The position numbers were made by a program, and so were the translations under genes. This document shows positions 8,535-16,979 of a stretch of 64,000 bases of DNA, in pieces. The stretch covers positions 372,001 to 436,000 of the forward strand of contig CAZNFX010000001.1 in the NCBI GenBank assembly GCA_964572845.1. The letters are read 5' to 3'. The notes beneath the pieces were generated by a model. The model had not been told where the DNA came from and did not search any database. It worked only from the letters and a program-made list of their open reading frames with translations. Each line of letters starts with the position of its first letter. Within the stretch, counting starts at the first letter, position 1. Source of the stretch: Bin55 sp964572845 (GTDB taxonomy: Bacteria > Pseudomonadota > Gammaproteobacteria > Pseudomonadales > Azotimanducaceae).

Positions 8535-9533
8535 TTGACAACGACTGCTGAAGCGCCAACTCGGGAAACGACATACATTGCCGCTGTGGCTGAGGCCGTT
8601 CGGTCAATTCTTATAGAACAAGATGATGCGTTCGTCGCCGGTGAAGACGTTGCCGGAGCAGGCGGAGTCTTTGGTTCGTTCCGCGGACTGCTCGACGAAT
8701 TCGGCGAGCGCAGGGTTGTAGACACTCCCATATCCGAGGAGGGAATTGTTGGGTTGGGCGTTGGATCAGCCGCCACCGGACTTCGTCCGATCATCGACAT
8801 CATGTTCATGGACTTCATGGGGGAGTGCATGGATGAAATAGCCAATCAAATGGCGAAGATGAGGTACATGTTTGGTGGCTCGGCAAGTCTTCCCGTTACC
8901 GTCCTGACAATGTCGGGCGGTGGAATCAACATGGCTGCTCAGCACTCGCAAAGCCTGGAGGCCTGGATTTGCCATTTGCCCGGGTTAAAGGTAGTCGCAC
9001 CTTCTACACCTTACGACACGAAGGGGTTGATCATTTCGGCGGCGAGAGACAACAACCCCGTGTTCGTCGTGATGAACAAGCTCTCTCTGCGCAATCGGGG
9101 TCCGGTACCCGAAGAGCCCTACGAGATCCCGATTGGCAGCGCTAAGGTCGTCAGGGAGGGCGCCGACGTTTCGGTAATCACCTACAGTCGAATGGTTGGC
9201 GAGGCTGAAAAGGCAGCCGAAACCTTGGCCAGTGAAGACATTAGCGTTGAAGTCATCGATCTCAGGTCGCTTCAACCACTCGATACCGAAGCGATCCTTG
9301 CATCGGTACGGAAGACCAACAGAGCGGCCGTAGTGCACGAAGCTGTGCGTTTCGGTGGACTTGGCGGCGAAATCGCCTCTCAGATACAGGAGCACGCATT
9401 CGACTACCTCGACGCTCCAGTGTCCCGAGTCGGTGCACCTTTTTCTCCGGTTCCGTTTAGTCCAGTGCTTGAACAAGCCTATCTCCCAAACGCAGACAAG
9501 ATTGTCATTGAAATACGCCAAATGCTTGGTTGA
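8535..9533 (+). CDS. acoB: 2-oxoacid/acetoin dehydrogenase E1 component, beta subunit
   Basis: 332 aa starting with TTG at 8535 (GGAAA upstream). Transketolase pyrimidine-binding and C-terminal domains are present: FVAGEDVAGAGGVFGSFRGL, then DTPISEEGIVGLGVGSAA (the Glu that activates thiamine diphosphate), IIDIMFMDFMGECMDEIANQ, AQHSQSLEAWICHLPGLKV, VIDLRSLQPLDTE and HEAVRFGGLGGEIASQI. Length is typical for the family. It forms an alpha2-beta2 E1 with the upstream product and feeds the E2 encoded at 10537. It is followed after only 9 bp by the AcoX-like gene, so translation is probably coupled. Confidence 0.92.
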   Translation: MTTTAEAPTRETTYIAAVAEAVRSILIEQDDAFVAGEDVAGAGGVFGSFRGLLDEFGERRVVDTPISEEGIVGLGVGSAATGLRPIIDIMFMDFMGECMDEIANQMAKMRYMFGGSASLPVTVLTMSGGGINMAAQHSQSLEAWICHLPGLKVVAPSTPYDTKGLIISAARDNNPVFVVMNKLSLRNRGPVPEEPYEIPIGSAKVVREGADVSVITYSRMVGEAEKAAETLASEDISVEVIDLRSLQPLDTEAILASVRKTNRAAVVHEAVRFGGLGGEIASQIQEHAFDYLDAPVSRVGAPFSPVPFSPVLEQAYLPNADKIVIEIRQMLG

Positions 9534-9542
9534 GGACAGAGA

Positions 9543-10526
9543 TTGCATATTGGGATCATTGCTAATCCCAATGCGGGAAAGGACATCCGTCGATTAGCAG
9601 CCGAGGCCTCGGTCAACACCACGCTAGAAAAGGTCGCTGTTGTGCGCCGATTCCTTGCTGCATTGCGTGCGACAGGATGTCACGACATTCACTATCTTGA
9701 AGATTCTGGTCGCATAGTGAGGTCGGCATTGAAGTCGCTTGGAATAGTGGGACATCGACTTGACGTGCAAGCCGAAGGCAAGCCTACCGACTCCGAGCAA
9801 GCGGCGAGAGAACTGCGTGGCGCGAATCTTGTCGTCTCCTTAGGAGGCGATGGTACAAACCGCGCCGTCATCAAAGGTTGGAGAGAGGCACCGCTGATCG
9901 CCTTGAGCACTGGTACGAACAATGCGTTTGCAAATATGACCGATGCAACCTCAGCTGGATTTGCGGCGGGCTATATAGCAAGGCAAAGCTTGAGCGAGGA
10001 GAAAATTTCAACAAAAAGCAAACTCGTGCACATTTCTTTCGACGACAATCGAAAAAACACTTTGGCTCTCGTCGACGTTGTGGGTACTCGTGACAGATTC
10101 ATCGGTGCCCGGGCTATAGTCGATCCAAAGCAATACGCCTTTGCAGTAGTAGCTCAGGCAGACGCAGCCAAAATCGGCATGGCGAGTGTAGCCGGGTCCT
10201 GCATGCATGTTGGTTCAGAGCACGAATTCGGAGCTGCAATGACGTTCAATAGCGAATCGTCAACATGTAGAACCGTTAGGGCAGCAATTGCCCCCGGACT
10301 CGTTCGAGACATCAGAATCAGCACCTCTGAAAAACTACCCTTAAACAAGAGCAAAACGTTTATCGGGCCACTTGTCTTGGCATTCGACGGCGAAAGAGAG
10401 GAATACTTGAAGGAAAATCAAACTGTGAAGTGCGTTGTCAGGCGAGATGGTCCTAGGCTGTTTGACGTCAGCGCAACCTTGAGGGAGGCGTCTAGACTCC
10501 AAATGTTTTATGTGGCAGAGCCTTGA
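9543..10526 (+). CDS. acoX: AcoX-like ATP-NAD kinase family protein
   Basis: 327 aa. The start TTG at 9543 has GGACAGA directly upstream and lies 9 bp after the E1 beta stop. The N-terminus HIGIIANPNAGKDIRRLA and the glycine-rich loop LVVSLGGDGTNRAVIKGW are the NAD-kinase/diacylglycerol-kinase fold signature (GGDGT), followed by LSTGTNNAFA. AcoX proteins are encoded in acetoin catabolic operons of several bacteria; their exact reaction is unresolved, and NADH or a cofactor metabolite kinase role has been suggested. Its position between E1 beta and E2 is the best hint that this cluster is an acetoin-type dehydrogenase. Confidence 0.85.
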   Translation: MHIGIIANPNAGKDIRRLAAEASVNTTLEKVAVVRRFLAALRATGCHDIHYLEDSGRIVRSALKSLGIVGHRLDVQAEGKPTDSEQAARELRGANLVVSLGGDGTNRAVIKGWREAPLIALSTGTNNAFANMTDATSAGFAAGYIARQSLSEEKISTKSKLVHISFDDNRKNTLALVDVVGTRDRFIGARAIVDPKQYAFAVVAQADAAKIGMASVAGSCMHVGSEHEFGAAMTFNSESSTCRTVRAAIAPGLVRDIRISTSEKLPLNKSKTFIGPLVLAFDGEREEYLKENQTVKCVVRRDGPRLFDVSATLREASRLQMFYVAEP

Positions 10527-10536
10527 GGAAATACCA

Positions 10537-11763
10537 GTGCCTAAAGAAATCTACTTGGTAAAGGTCGGCATGACAATGACGGAAGGTACCGTTGATGAAT
10601 GGTACGTTCCCAATGGCGACCATGTTGACGACGGAGCAGAACTCTATCGTCTCGAAACCGAAAAAGTCAATATGGACGTGGAGGCAGAGGCAAGTGGGAC
10701 GGTCAAGCACGTTGTTCCAGCCGGAACGACCATGCAGCCTGGCGATGTCATTGGATGGATATACGCGAAGGAAGAATCGATTCCTGATCAATTGCCTACG
10801 GGCACGTCAAATCCGAACATGGGGCTTGTTGAAGCACAAGACAGCCAGCAACAATCTTCCGCGACCTCAGAACAACGAATGCAAACGGGCAAGGAAGAAT
10901 TGCAGCAAACCGGCGAACAGAAACCAGTTCGTGTCGCTTCGTCGCCTGCAGCTCGACGACTTGCTCAACAGAGAGGAATCGACCTCTCAAAGGTCATAGG
11001 TACGGGGCCACGAGGACGCATAACGCTTGAAGATGTTGAATCCTTGGAGACACCTAGCGGTCAACCAACTTCAGAAAACCTGGTCCCCTTGACAGGACTG
11101 CGGAGGGTCATTGCCCGCCGCATGACTTCCAGCTTGGACGGCTCTGCCCAGCTCACAATGAACATGCGCGTTGAAATGGATAAATGCATTGCGCTCCGAA
11201 CCGATCTTAATGAACGCTGGCTCGATGACAACGTCCGCGTTGCCTTCACTGACTTGATAGTGGTCGCTACTGCGAAGGCCCTGCTCGACCAGCCCAACCT
11301 GAACGCCTACATTCATGACGAACAATTGCAGATGCATGAACAAGTGAATATGGGAATTGCTGTAGCAATGCCCGAGGGTCTCATTGTTCCTGTAATTCAA
11401 GATGTGAATCGAAAAACTCTCAAAGAGATCGCTTCGGAGTCCGCCGATTTGGCAAGTCGTGCACGTGCCGGAAAGTTAAGCCTTCACGACGTTGACGGAG
11501 GAACCTTCACCATCTCTTCGCTTGGCATGTATGGTGTTGACTCGTTCACACCAATTATCAATCCTCCGCAATCCGGCATCTTGGGTGTTGGAGGCATCCA
11601 AGATGGTGTCCGGTGGGAGTCCGAAACCCCTGTCAAAGCTCAACACTTGAATCTATCTTTGACATGGGACCATCGCGTACTTGACGGTGCGCCCGCCGCT
11701 GAGTTCTTAACCTCAGTAAAGGAGTCGTTGGAACACCCTGTCGAATCGACTTTCTCAATTTAG
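10537..11763 (+). CDS. acoC: Dihydrolipoamide acyltransferase (E2) of the 2-oxoacid/acetoin dehydrogenase complex
   Basis: About 408 aa from GTG 10537, chosen because GAGGAAA lies 7 nt upstream and the AcoX stop is just before; an ATG at 10510 would overlap acoX and lacks a ribosome site. Domain order: one lipoyl domain (about 1-80, lipoylated Lys in ETEKVNMDVEAE), a Gln/Ser-rich linker, a peripheral subunit-binding domain (SSPAARRLAQQRGIDLSKV, then GTGPRGRITLEDV) and the acyltransferase core (from about 185) ending in the active-site motif TWDHRVLDGAPAAEFL (His and Asp present). It moves the acyl group from E1 to CoA. No E3 (lipoamide dehydrogenase) gene follows, so E3 must be shared with another complex. 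Many acetoin E2 proteins have the same plan. Confidence 0.92.
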   Translation: MPKEIYLVKVGMTMTEGTVDEWYVPNGDHVDDGAELYRLETEKVNMDVEAEASGTVKHVVPAGTTMQPGDVIGWIYAKEESIPDQLPTGTSNPNMGLVEAQDSQQQSSATSEQRMQTGKEELQQTGEQKPVRVASSPAARRLAQQRGIDLSKVIGTGPRGRITLEDVESLETPSGQPTSENLVPLTGLRRVIARRMTSSLDGSAQLTMNMRVEMDKCIALRTDLNERWLDDNVRVAFTDLIVVATAKALLDQPNLNAYIHDEQLQMHEQVNMGIAVAMPEGLIVPVIQDVNRKTLKEIASESADLASRARAGKLSLHDVDGGTFTISSLGMYGVDSFTPIINPPQSGILGVGGIQDGVRWESETPVKAQHLNLSLTWDHRVLDGAPAAEFLTSVKESLEHPVESTFSI

Positions 11764-12038
11764 AATTCACAAGTACTTCGTTTCAATACAAACGAGAGGG
11801 ACGTCTAACTCTGCCAAAACCTGAAACCACTCCCTTGTTGTAGTAAATTTCTTCGGGCCACACAGTCTCAATTGACAAAGTCCCGGTGGATGGCTCGTGG
11901 GTCGAGAATTTCATGATCTTGTGCAATTGTTTCGCGCTGTCTTCGAACCCTGCTCCAAATCCTGTGTCACCCTGGGGCGTTGCCAGCAACGTGGAGAATT
12001 CGTGCAGGTACTGCTGAGAGCAAAAATGTCGCACTTGC
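11764..12038. other. Intergenic region between the dehydrogenase cluster and feoAB
   Basis: About 275 bp before the feo promoter. A 94-codon minus-strand frame (11783-12067) crosses it but starts within the feoA promoter, has no ribosome site and matches nothing I know, so no gene is called. No terminator hairpin with a T-run is obvious after the E2 stop. Confidence 0.5.
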
Positions 12039-12068
12039 TTGACACAGCGCAGTTTCTTAAAGTACAAT
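12039..12068 (+). promoter_or_regulatory. Strong sigma70 promoter of feoAB
   Basis: A consensus -35 TTGACA (12039-12044) is followed after 18 nt by the -10 box TACAAT (12063-12068), five of six matches to TATAAT. Transcription would begin near 12075, inside the Fur-type box just downstream, so bound repressor would block initiation. Confidence 0.75.
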
Positions 12069-12071
12069 CTA

Positions 12072-12090
12072 AATAAGAATAATTCTCACT
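12072..12090 (+). promoter_or_regulatory. Fur-type operator over the feoA transcription start
   Basis: AATAAGAATAATTCTCACT matches 11 of 19 positions of the classical Fur box and contains the 7-1-7 inverted repeat TAAGAAT-A-ATTCTCA with six of seven paired positions. A second half-site copy, ATTCTCA, follows at 12094-12100. Repression by Fe2+-Fur of a ferrous iron importer is the expected logic. Confidence 0.7.
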
Positions 12091-12108
12091 ACGATTCTCA
12101 CTTGCAAA

Positions 12109-12342
12109 ATGAAGTCGCTCCACGAACTTGGATCCGGGCAAACCGCAACAATACTAGGCTACACCCACGATAGCGAACACACAAAACGGCTACGTAGTTT
12201 AGGACTTGTTCCAGGAACAACAATTACGGTGCAACGGGTAGCGCCATTTGGCGATCCGCTTCAAGTTACGTTCAGAGGCTACAGCCTGGGTTTGCGGCGA
12301 ACCGAGGTTGACTGCATCACCGTGAGGCCTCATGCAGGCTAA
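12109..12342 (+). CDS. feoA: FeoA, SH3-like ferrous iron transport accessory protein
   Basis: 77 aa, the usual FeoA size. It shows the family course LHELGSGQTATILGY, then RLRSLGLVPGTTITVQRVAPFGDPLQV and a closing LGLRRTEVDCITV, an SH3-like beta barrel. FeoA is cytosolic and works with FeoB in Fe2+ uptake. Its stop codon is followed immediately by the feoB ATG at 12343, so the two are translated as a pair. Promoter and Fur-type box lie directly upstream. The ATG at 12109 has no clear ribosome site. No feoC follows feoB. Confidence 0.93.
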   Translation: MKSLHELGSGQTATILGYTHDSEHTKRLRSLGLVPGTTITVQRVAPFGDPLQVTFRGYSLGLRRTEVDCITVRPHAG

Positions 12343-14436
12343 ATGACCACCCTTGCATTGGTGGGCAATCCAAACTGCGGTAAGTCCACGCTCTTCAATG
12401 CATTAACCAAGAGCCACCAAAGCATCGGCAATTGGCCAGGCGTTACTGTCGAGCGAACCTCGGGATGGTTCAATTATCAAGACGAGCGCATTGAAGTCGT
12501 CGATCTTCCCGGTCTCTACGACCTAGAGCCTCCATCTGCTGGTTCTGGATTGGATGAACGGCTGGTTCGCGAGTTTATCCAACAGCGAAAGGCCGACATT
12601 TATGTAAACGTCGTCGATGCAGCAAGCTTGAATCGAGGACTTTTTCTGACGACGCAACTGCGAGAACTCAACATACCCGTTATCGTGGTTCTTACCATGA
12701 TGGATGTTGCCCGTCGCAACCAAACACAGATTGACGTCAAGTACCTGAGTGAAACGTTAGGTTGTCCGGTAATTCCAGTCACTGCAAAGCGAAACAAGGG
12801 AATTGCCGAGGTCTGTGGTGCTCTCTCGACAGCTCAAGAATCCCCATCAGTGATCCATGGCTCCGACGACAAACGCTACGAATTCGTGGATCGTGTCGTG
12901 TCCCACGCTATTTCTCAATCCGAAGAAAAGCCACTCCTCTCGGACTACGTTGATCGGCTCGTTTTGCACCGAGTCTTGGCGTTTCCGATCTTCTTGTGCG
13001 TCATGTATTTGATGTTCTTCCTGTCGATAAACGTCGGATCGGCCTTTATTGATCTGTTTGATCTGCTTGGAAGTGCACTCTTCGTGGAGGGACCCCGACA
13101 GATATTGACGGCAATTAATACGCCCTCATGGCTGACAGCATTTGTTTGCGATGGTGTTGGTGGTGGCGTGCAACTCGTCGCAACGTTCATTCCGGTCATA
13201 GGCGCTTTGTTCCTGTTCTTAACCATACTTGAAGACAGTGGCTACATGGGACGCATCGCGTTCATTCTTGACAAACCCATGCACAAGCTTGGACTTCCAG
13301 GAAAAGCTTTCGTACCTCTCATTGTTGGATTCGGATGCAATGTTCCGTCTGTAATGGGTGTTAGAAATCTCGACAATCGACCCGATCGAATCTTGACGAC
13401 GATTATGGCGCCCTTCATGTCATGCGGCGCGCGCCTCACCGTCTACGCATTGTTTGCAGCAGCGTTCTTCCCAACCAATGGCCAGAACGTCGTTTTTGCG
13501 CTGTATCTTCTGGGAATAGCCGTGGCTCTCGGTTCTGCGTGGATTGTTCGAAAGCATCTTGTACCTCACACGTCTCAATCGTTTGCTCATGAACTACCTA
13601 GGTACCACCTCCCTACGCTACGTGGATTGCTTACTCATACCTGGCATCGTCTGAAGGGATTTGTGTTGCGTGCAGGAAAAGCTATCGTGCTAGTCGTAAT
13701 AGTCTTGAACATGGTTAGCACGATAGGCACTGACGGATCAATTGGCAACGAAAACAAGGAAAACTCGGTTCTGTCTGCTATTGGCCGAACGATCACCCCA
13801 ATCTTCCAGCCAATGGGGATAGATGAGGAGAATTGGCCCGCAACAGTAGGCATATTCACTGGAATGTTCGCCAAGGAAGTTGTGGTTGGAACTTTGGACA
13901 CGCTCTACACAGCGGATTCCGAGGATCAGCAGGAGTTCGACTTTACAGAGACTGTGGTTTCGGCATTTACGTCTGTACCGGCCAATCTTTCCGAACTAGG
14001 TGGATCAATTGTCGATCCCCTAGGTTTGAATATCGATGACACGTCGGATGTCGAGGGCGCGGCGACGTCCAACCAAGTGGAAGTGAATACGATCATGGCT
14101 ATGCAAGCTCTGTTTCATGGGCAACTTGGCGCTTTCAGCTACTTGGTATTTGTTCTTCTCTACATGCCCTGCGTAGCAACAATCGGAGTGATCTATAAGG
14201 AACTAGGAGCCTTTTGGGCTACATTCAGCACAGCTTGGAGTCTTGTCATAGCCTATTCGGCGGCAGTAACTTGCTATCAGGTGGGCATGCTAGGTGCACA
14301 GCCCATCCAATCGTTGATCACGTTGGGGATTACTTTGCTCGCAACTTGCGTGGTCTTCGCATTGCTTATCCTGTGGGGTCGCCGAGGTGCCCCTAAGGAA
14401 GATCGACTGATTCGTGTTTCGCAGGTGCCTTCCTAA
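12343..14436 (+). CDS. feoB: FeoB, ferrous iron transport GTPase-permease
   Basis: 697 aa inner-membrane Fe2+ importer. The N-terminal G domain has G1 GNPNCGKST, G2 PGVTVE, G3 DLPGLYDL and a G5-like PVTAK. The G4 motif, normally NxxD, reads TMMD (VVLTMMDVA), which is unusual for guanine recognition. After the helical linker come the Nramp-unrelated membrane core with gate motifs: LEDSGYMGRIAFILDKPMHK, VGFGCNVPSVMG (with the conserved Cys), FMSCGARLTVY (Cys) and FTGMFAKEVVVGTL. The C-terminus ends in cytoplasmic Arg/Lys-rich sequence. It is slightly short of the 750-770 residue E. coli protein. Second gene of the Fur-controlled operon. Confidence 0.95.
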   Translation: MTTLALVGNPNCGKSTLFNALTKSHQSIGNWPGVTVERTSGWFNYQDERIEVVDLPGLYDLEPPSAGSGLDERLVREFIQQRKADIYVNVVDAASLNRGLFLTTQLRELNIPVIVVLTMMDVARRNQTQIDVKYLSETLGCPVIPVTAKRNKGIAEVCGALSTAQESPSVIHGSDDKRYEFVDRVVSHAISQSEEKPLLSDYVDRLVLHRVLAFPIFLCVMYLMFFLSINVGSAFIDLFDLLGSALFVEGPRQILTAINTPSWLTAFVCDGVGGGVQLVATFIPVIGALFLFLTILEDSGYMGRIAFILDKPMHKLGLPGKAFVPLIVGFGCNVPSVMGVRNLDNRPDRILTTIMAPFMSCGARLTVYALFAAAFFPTNGQNVVFALYLLGIAVALGSAWIVRKHLVPHTSQSFAHELPRYHLPTLRGLLTHTWHRLKGFVLRAGKAIVLVVIVLNMVSTIGTDGSIGNENKENSVLSAIGRTITPIFQPMGIDEENWPATVGIFTGMFAKEVVVGTLDTLYTADSEDQQEFDFTETVVSAFTSVPANLSELGGSIVDPLGLNIDDTSDVEGAATSNQVEVNTIMAMQALFHGQLGAFSYLVFVLLYMPCVATIGVIYKELGAFWATFSTAWSLVIAYSAAVTCYQVGMLGAQPIQSLITLGITLLATCVVFALLILWGRRGAPKEDRLIRVSQVPS

Positions 14437-14468
14437 GGTAGTTCGGTCTCTTGCTGGTCAGTAACACG

Positions 14469-15563
14469 TTAGTGTGACTGCAAGAACTCTGACGCAGCAA
14501 GCTTGTTGTTTGCCTTCGCCAAGTCCAATGGCGTGTTGCCCTCGTTGTCAGTAGAACTTGGATCCGCTCCGTGCATTAGGAGCATTTGCAGAATATCTAT
14601 CCTAAGACCTCGCAGGGCCGCAATGTGAAGAGCCGTGCGACCTGCAGGATCCTTAGCGTCGACGCTAGCGCCATGATCGAGGAGCCACTCAACCAGCTTT
14701 GTCTTTCTATAGCTAAGCAGTTCCTGCAGGGGCGTGTAACCTCCAAACTTCCAATTCCAGTCGATTCCATATTTGTGCAGAAGCTCAACAATGTCGACGT
14801 TTCCCCCATAGGTAGCCGCAAACGATGAAGGATGCGGAGTCGATCCCTGTTTCAGAAGAAACTCAATCAAATCGACATTCTGTGAATGTGCAACTCCATA
14901 CCACAATGCGTTGGCACGGAATATCTCGCCGGCGTCTGGAATTTCCTGCATGGCGTCGATAGCAATGCCGTGATCCAGAAGCGTTTTCGCGCATGCTATG
15001 GATCTGCAAGACCCGTGCTCTCGCCACATGCCTGACAGGCAGACGAAGTGCAGCGGAGTCCGGCCATGGCGGTCGCTCAGTTCATCAAGCCTTGCGCCTT
15101 TCAAGAAGCTTGTTAGGGAATCAAGATCATTCAATGCGGCAGCGGCAAAAATGTCAATCGCTCCATTGTGAGCGCTCAGCACATCAATGAACCCAAGATG
15201 GGGACCGACCGTCGCATATACGATGGGCGCAGCGTCCAGAGGTCCAGCAGGAACGCTAGCTAGCGCACCGCGGCTCAGCAGCAACTTTATTGACTCAATG
15301 TGCCGCTCATGCCTAGGAATCGTCTTGTGGTATTGCGCAATTCGCGTTAGGGGCGTGTGACGCGATGCCGTGCCGGCCTTCTGGTTGGGGTCGGCCCCAG
15401 CATCAAGTAGCAATTCGATGCTGCCTACGTTGCCATGAAACGCAGCATCGCAAAGTGGCTTCCAATGTGCTGCAACGGATGGATTGTCCGCTAGCTCGGT
15501 CTTTACCTGAGAAATGTCGTTGCGCGCTATAGCGTCACAAATCTTCTTGTAGCCGCGCTTCAC
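14469..15563 (-). CDS. Ankyrin-repeat protein
   Basis: 364 aa made almost entirely of ankyrin repeats. Clear units include PLCDAAFHGNVGSIELLLDA, GRTPLHFVCLSGM, FAATYGGNVDIVELLHKYGI, GYTPLQELLSYRKTKLVEWL, GRTALHIAALRGLRIDILQM and GNTPLDLAKANNKLAASEFL. Ankyrin stacks bind other proteins. No signal peptide, membrane helix or catalytic domain is visible, so it may be cytosolic, or an effector exported by a route not visible in sequence. The start is GTG at 15563. It is convergent with feoB and 22 bp downstream of the DUF418 gene. A second ankyrin protein is encoded at 38761-39810 but the two are not close copies. Confidence 0.9.
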   Translation of the reverse strand: MKRGYKKICDAIARNDISQVKTELADNPSVAAHWKPLCDAAFHGNVGSIELLLDAGADPNQKAGTASRHTPLTRIAQYHKTIPRHERHIESIKLLLSRGALASVPAGPLDAAPIVYATVGPHLGFIDVLSAHNGAIDIFAAAALNDLDSLTSFLKGARLDELSDRHGRTPLHFVCLSGMWREHGSCRSIACAKTLLDHGIAIDAMQEIPDAGEIFRANALWYGVAHSQNVDLIEFLLKQGSTPHPSSFAATYGGNVDIVELLHKYGIDWNWKFGGYTPLQELLSYRKTKLVEWLLDHGASVDAKDPAGRTALHIAALRGLRIDILQMLLMHGADPSSTDNEGNTPLDLAKANNKLAASEFLQSH

Positions 15564-15585
15564 GTCTGCTTAAGCCTGCTAGTCG

Positions 15586-16890
15586 TCAACGCATGGTAAT
15601 GGTTCGTTGCGCTAGACCTGCGTAAGTCAGCTTGCGCCACACCCACTCAAGCGGACCGTACTTGAAATGATTCAACCACAAAGGACTATAGATCAATTGC
15701 GTCGCCCAGATGCCCAGAACGATCAGGTAAAGCTGAGCTAAATCAAACGATCCGAACAGACCGAAGACTACAAACATCGTGTTGCAGATGATTGTCTGCA
15801 TGACGTAATTGGTGAGTGCCATGCGTCCGACAGCTGCAAGCCAACGCCTTATCCTTGGCAGTACTCGCAATTTGCAGATCAGCATCACTAATCCAATGTA
15901 GCCCAACGCATTAGCTATTCGTCCTATATCGTAAGTCCACTCGAAGTACGTGACATAGAACTCAGCTTGTGCGGTATCGTGAATTTCCCACCAGTTGACT
16001 AAGTATCCAATACCTAGACCCAACACGGTCATCAAGAGGTAGAACTTGGTGGAGTGAAAGGCATTCAGAACTTTCAGTTTGAATAAAGCCATCCCGATCA
16101 TCATTAATGCCAATGCGTCCCAAAACAACATGAGGATGGTGTTGGGTACCTGAGACTTAAACGAATAGCTGGCGTTCTGCATGAAGGCTGACAGATACCC
16201 TCCACCTCGCTTTGCGATGGAATCGTTTAATTGATCGGTCGTGGGCGGTTGCATCAGCTCTAGCGCCTCTGCGTCCAACCCTAACCGTGCTGCTCGATCT
16301 GGGTCGTCGGCCAGGGACTCGAGGAAGCCAATTCCGGCAGAAAATGCCAACCTAACAAGGCAAAGGACTAGCAAGATCGCTCCTGAAGTCAGCAGAAGCC
16401 TTCGTGGAGTCCAATCGCGTGCAAAGTAGAGCACGAGCCCTACCAACCCATAGTGGAACAGTATGTCGCCAAACCACAACAGCAGGTACGCATCGATCAA
16501 TCCAAATGCAATCAACCACAACGTTCGCCGATAGTAGATTCGTTTGGAATACTGTGCCCTGTCGCTGTCTAGCATCCGTGAAGTGAATATGACAATGCCC
16601 GCGCCGAACAACATTGAAAAAATGGCCCGTTGAGAGCCCTCAAAGGCGACGAACGCGATAAAGTACGTGACTAGATTTGCTTGCCCCTCGCCAATAAAGG
16701 CTATCGGGCTCTCTGCTAGTTCTGCGGGAAGCCCAAAGAGGAAAACATTGATGGTCAGAATTCCGAGCACGGCGACGCCACGCACGACATCAATCGAGTC
16801 GATGCGTTCACGCGTATCAACCGGTCCAAGCTCACTCTGAACACCCGGTAATTCCGAGCCTGCAGCAGCGTTCACGTCAGAAGCGTTCAT
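15586..16890 (-). CDS. DUF418 family membrane protein (YeiB-like)
   Basis: 434 aa from ATG 16890, chosen for GGGGAAG 8 nt upstream; an upstream in-frame ATG at 16935 lacks one. After a short hydrophilic start comes RIDSIDVVRGVAVLGILTIN, the R-x-x-x-x-D-x-x-RG opening shared by DUF418 and acyltransferase-3-like membrane proteins. About ten membrane helices follow. The C-terminal DUF418 part includes AVGRMALTNYVMQTIICNT and the closing YGPLEWVWRKLTY. Family function is not established; distant kinship with membrane acyltransferases (OpgC-like) is suspected. Same strand as the PhyH gene upstream (89 bp) and the ankyrin gene downstream (22 bp). Confidence 0.9.
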   Translation of the reverse strand: MNASDVNAAAGSELPGVQSELGPVDTRERIDSIDVVRGVAVLGILTINVFLFGLPAELAESPIAFIGEGQANLVTYFIAFVAFEGSQRAIFSMLFGAGIVIFTSRMLDSDRAQYSKRIYYRRTLWLIAFGLIDAYLLLWFGDILFHYGLVGLVLYFARDWTPRRLLLTSGAILLVLCLVRLAFSAGIGFLESLADDPDRAARLGLDAEALELMQPPTTDQLNDSIAKRGGGYLSAFMQNASYSFKSQVPNTILMLFWDALALMMIGMALFKLKVLNAFHSTKFYLLMTVLGLGIGYLVNWWEIHDTAQAEFYVTYFEWTYDIGRIANALGYIGLVMLICKLRVLPRIRRWLAAVGRMALTNYVMQTIICNTMFVVFGLFGSFDLAQLYLIVLGIWATQLIYSPLWLNHFKYGPLEWVWRKLTYAGLAQRTITMR

Positions 16891-16979
16891 CCATTCTTCC
16901 CCTATCCCAATGGCCTGGATCGTAACGACACCCAAAAGACCGCTCGTAGCTCACGACTGTGCAGTCTAGCCAAGAGCGT

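Noticed and set aside
11783..12067. 94-codon minus-strand frame before feoA
   Set aside because: It begins inside the -10 box of the feoA promoter, lacks a ribosome site and matches no family known to me.
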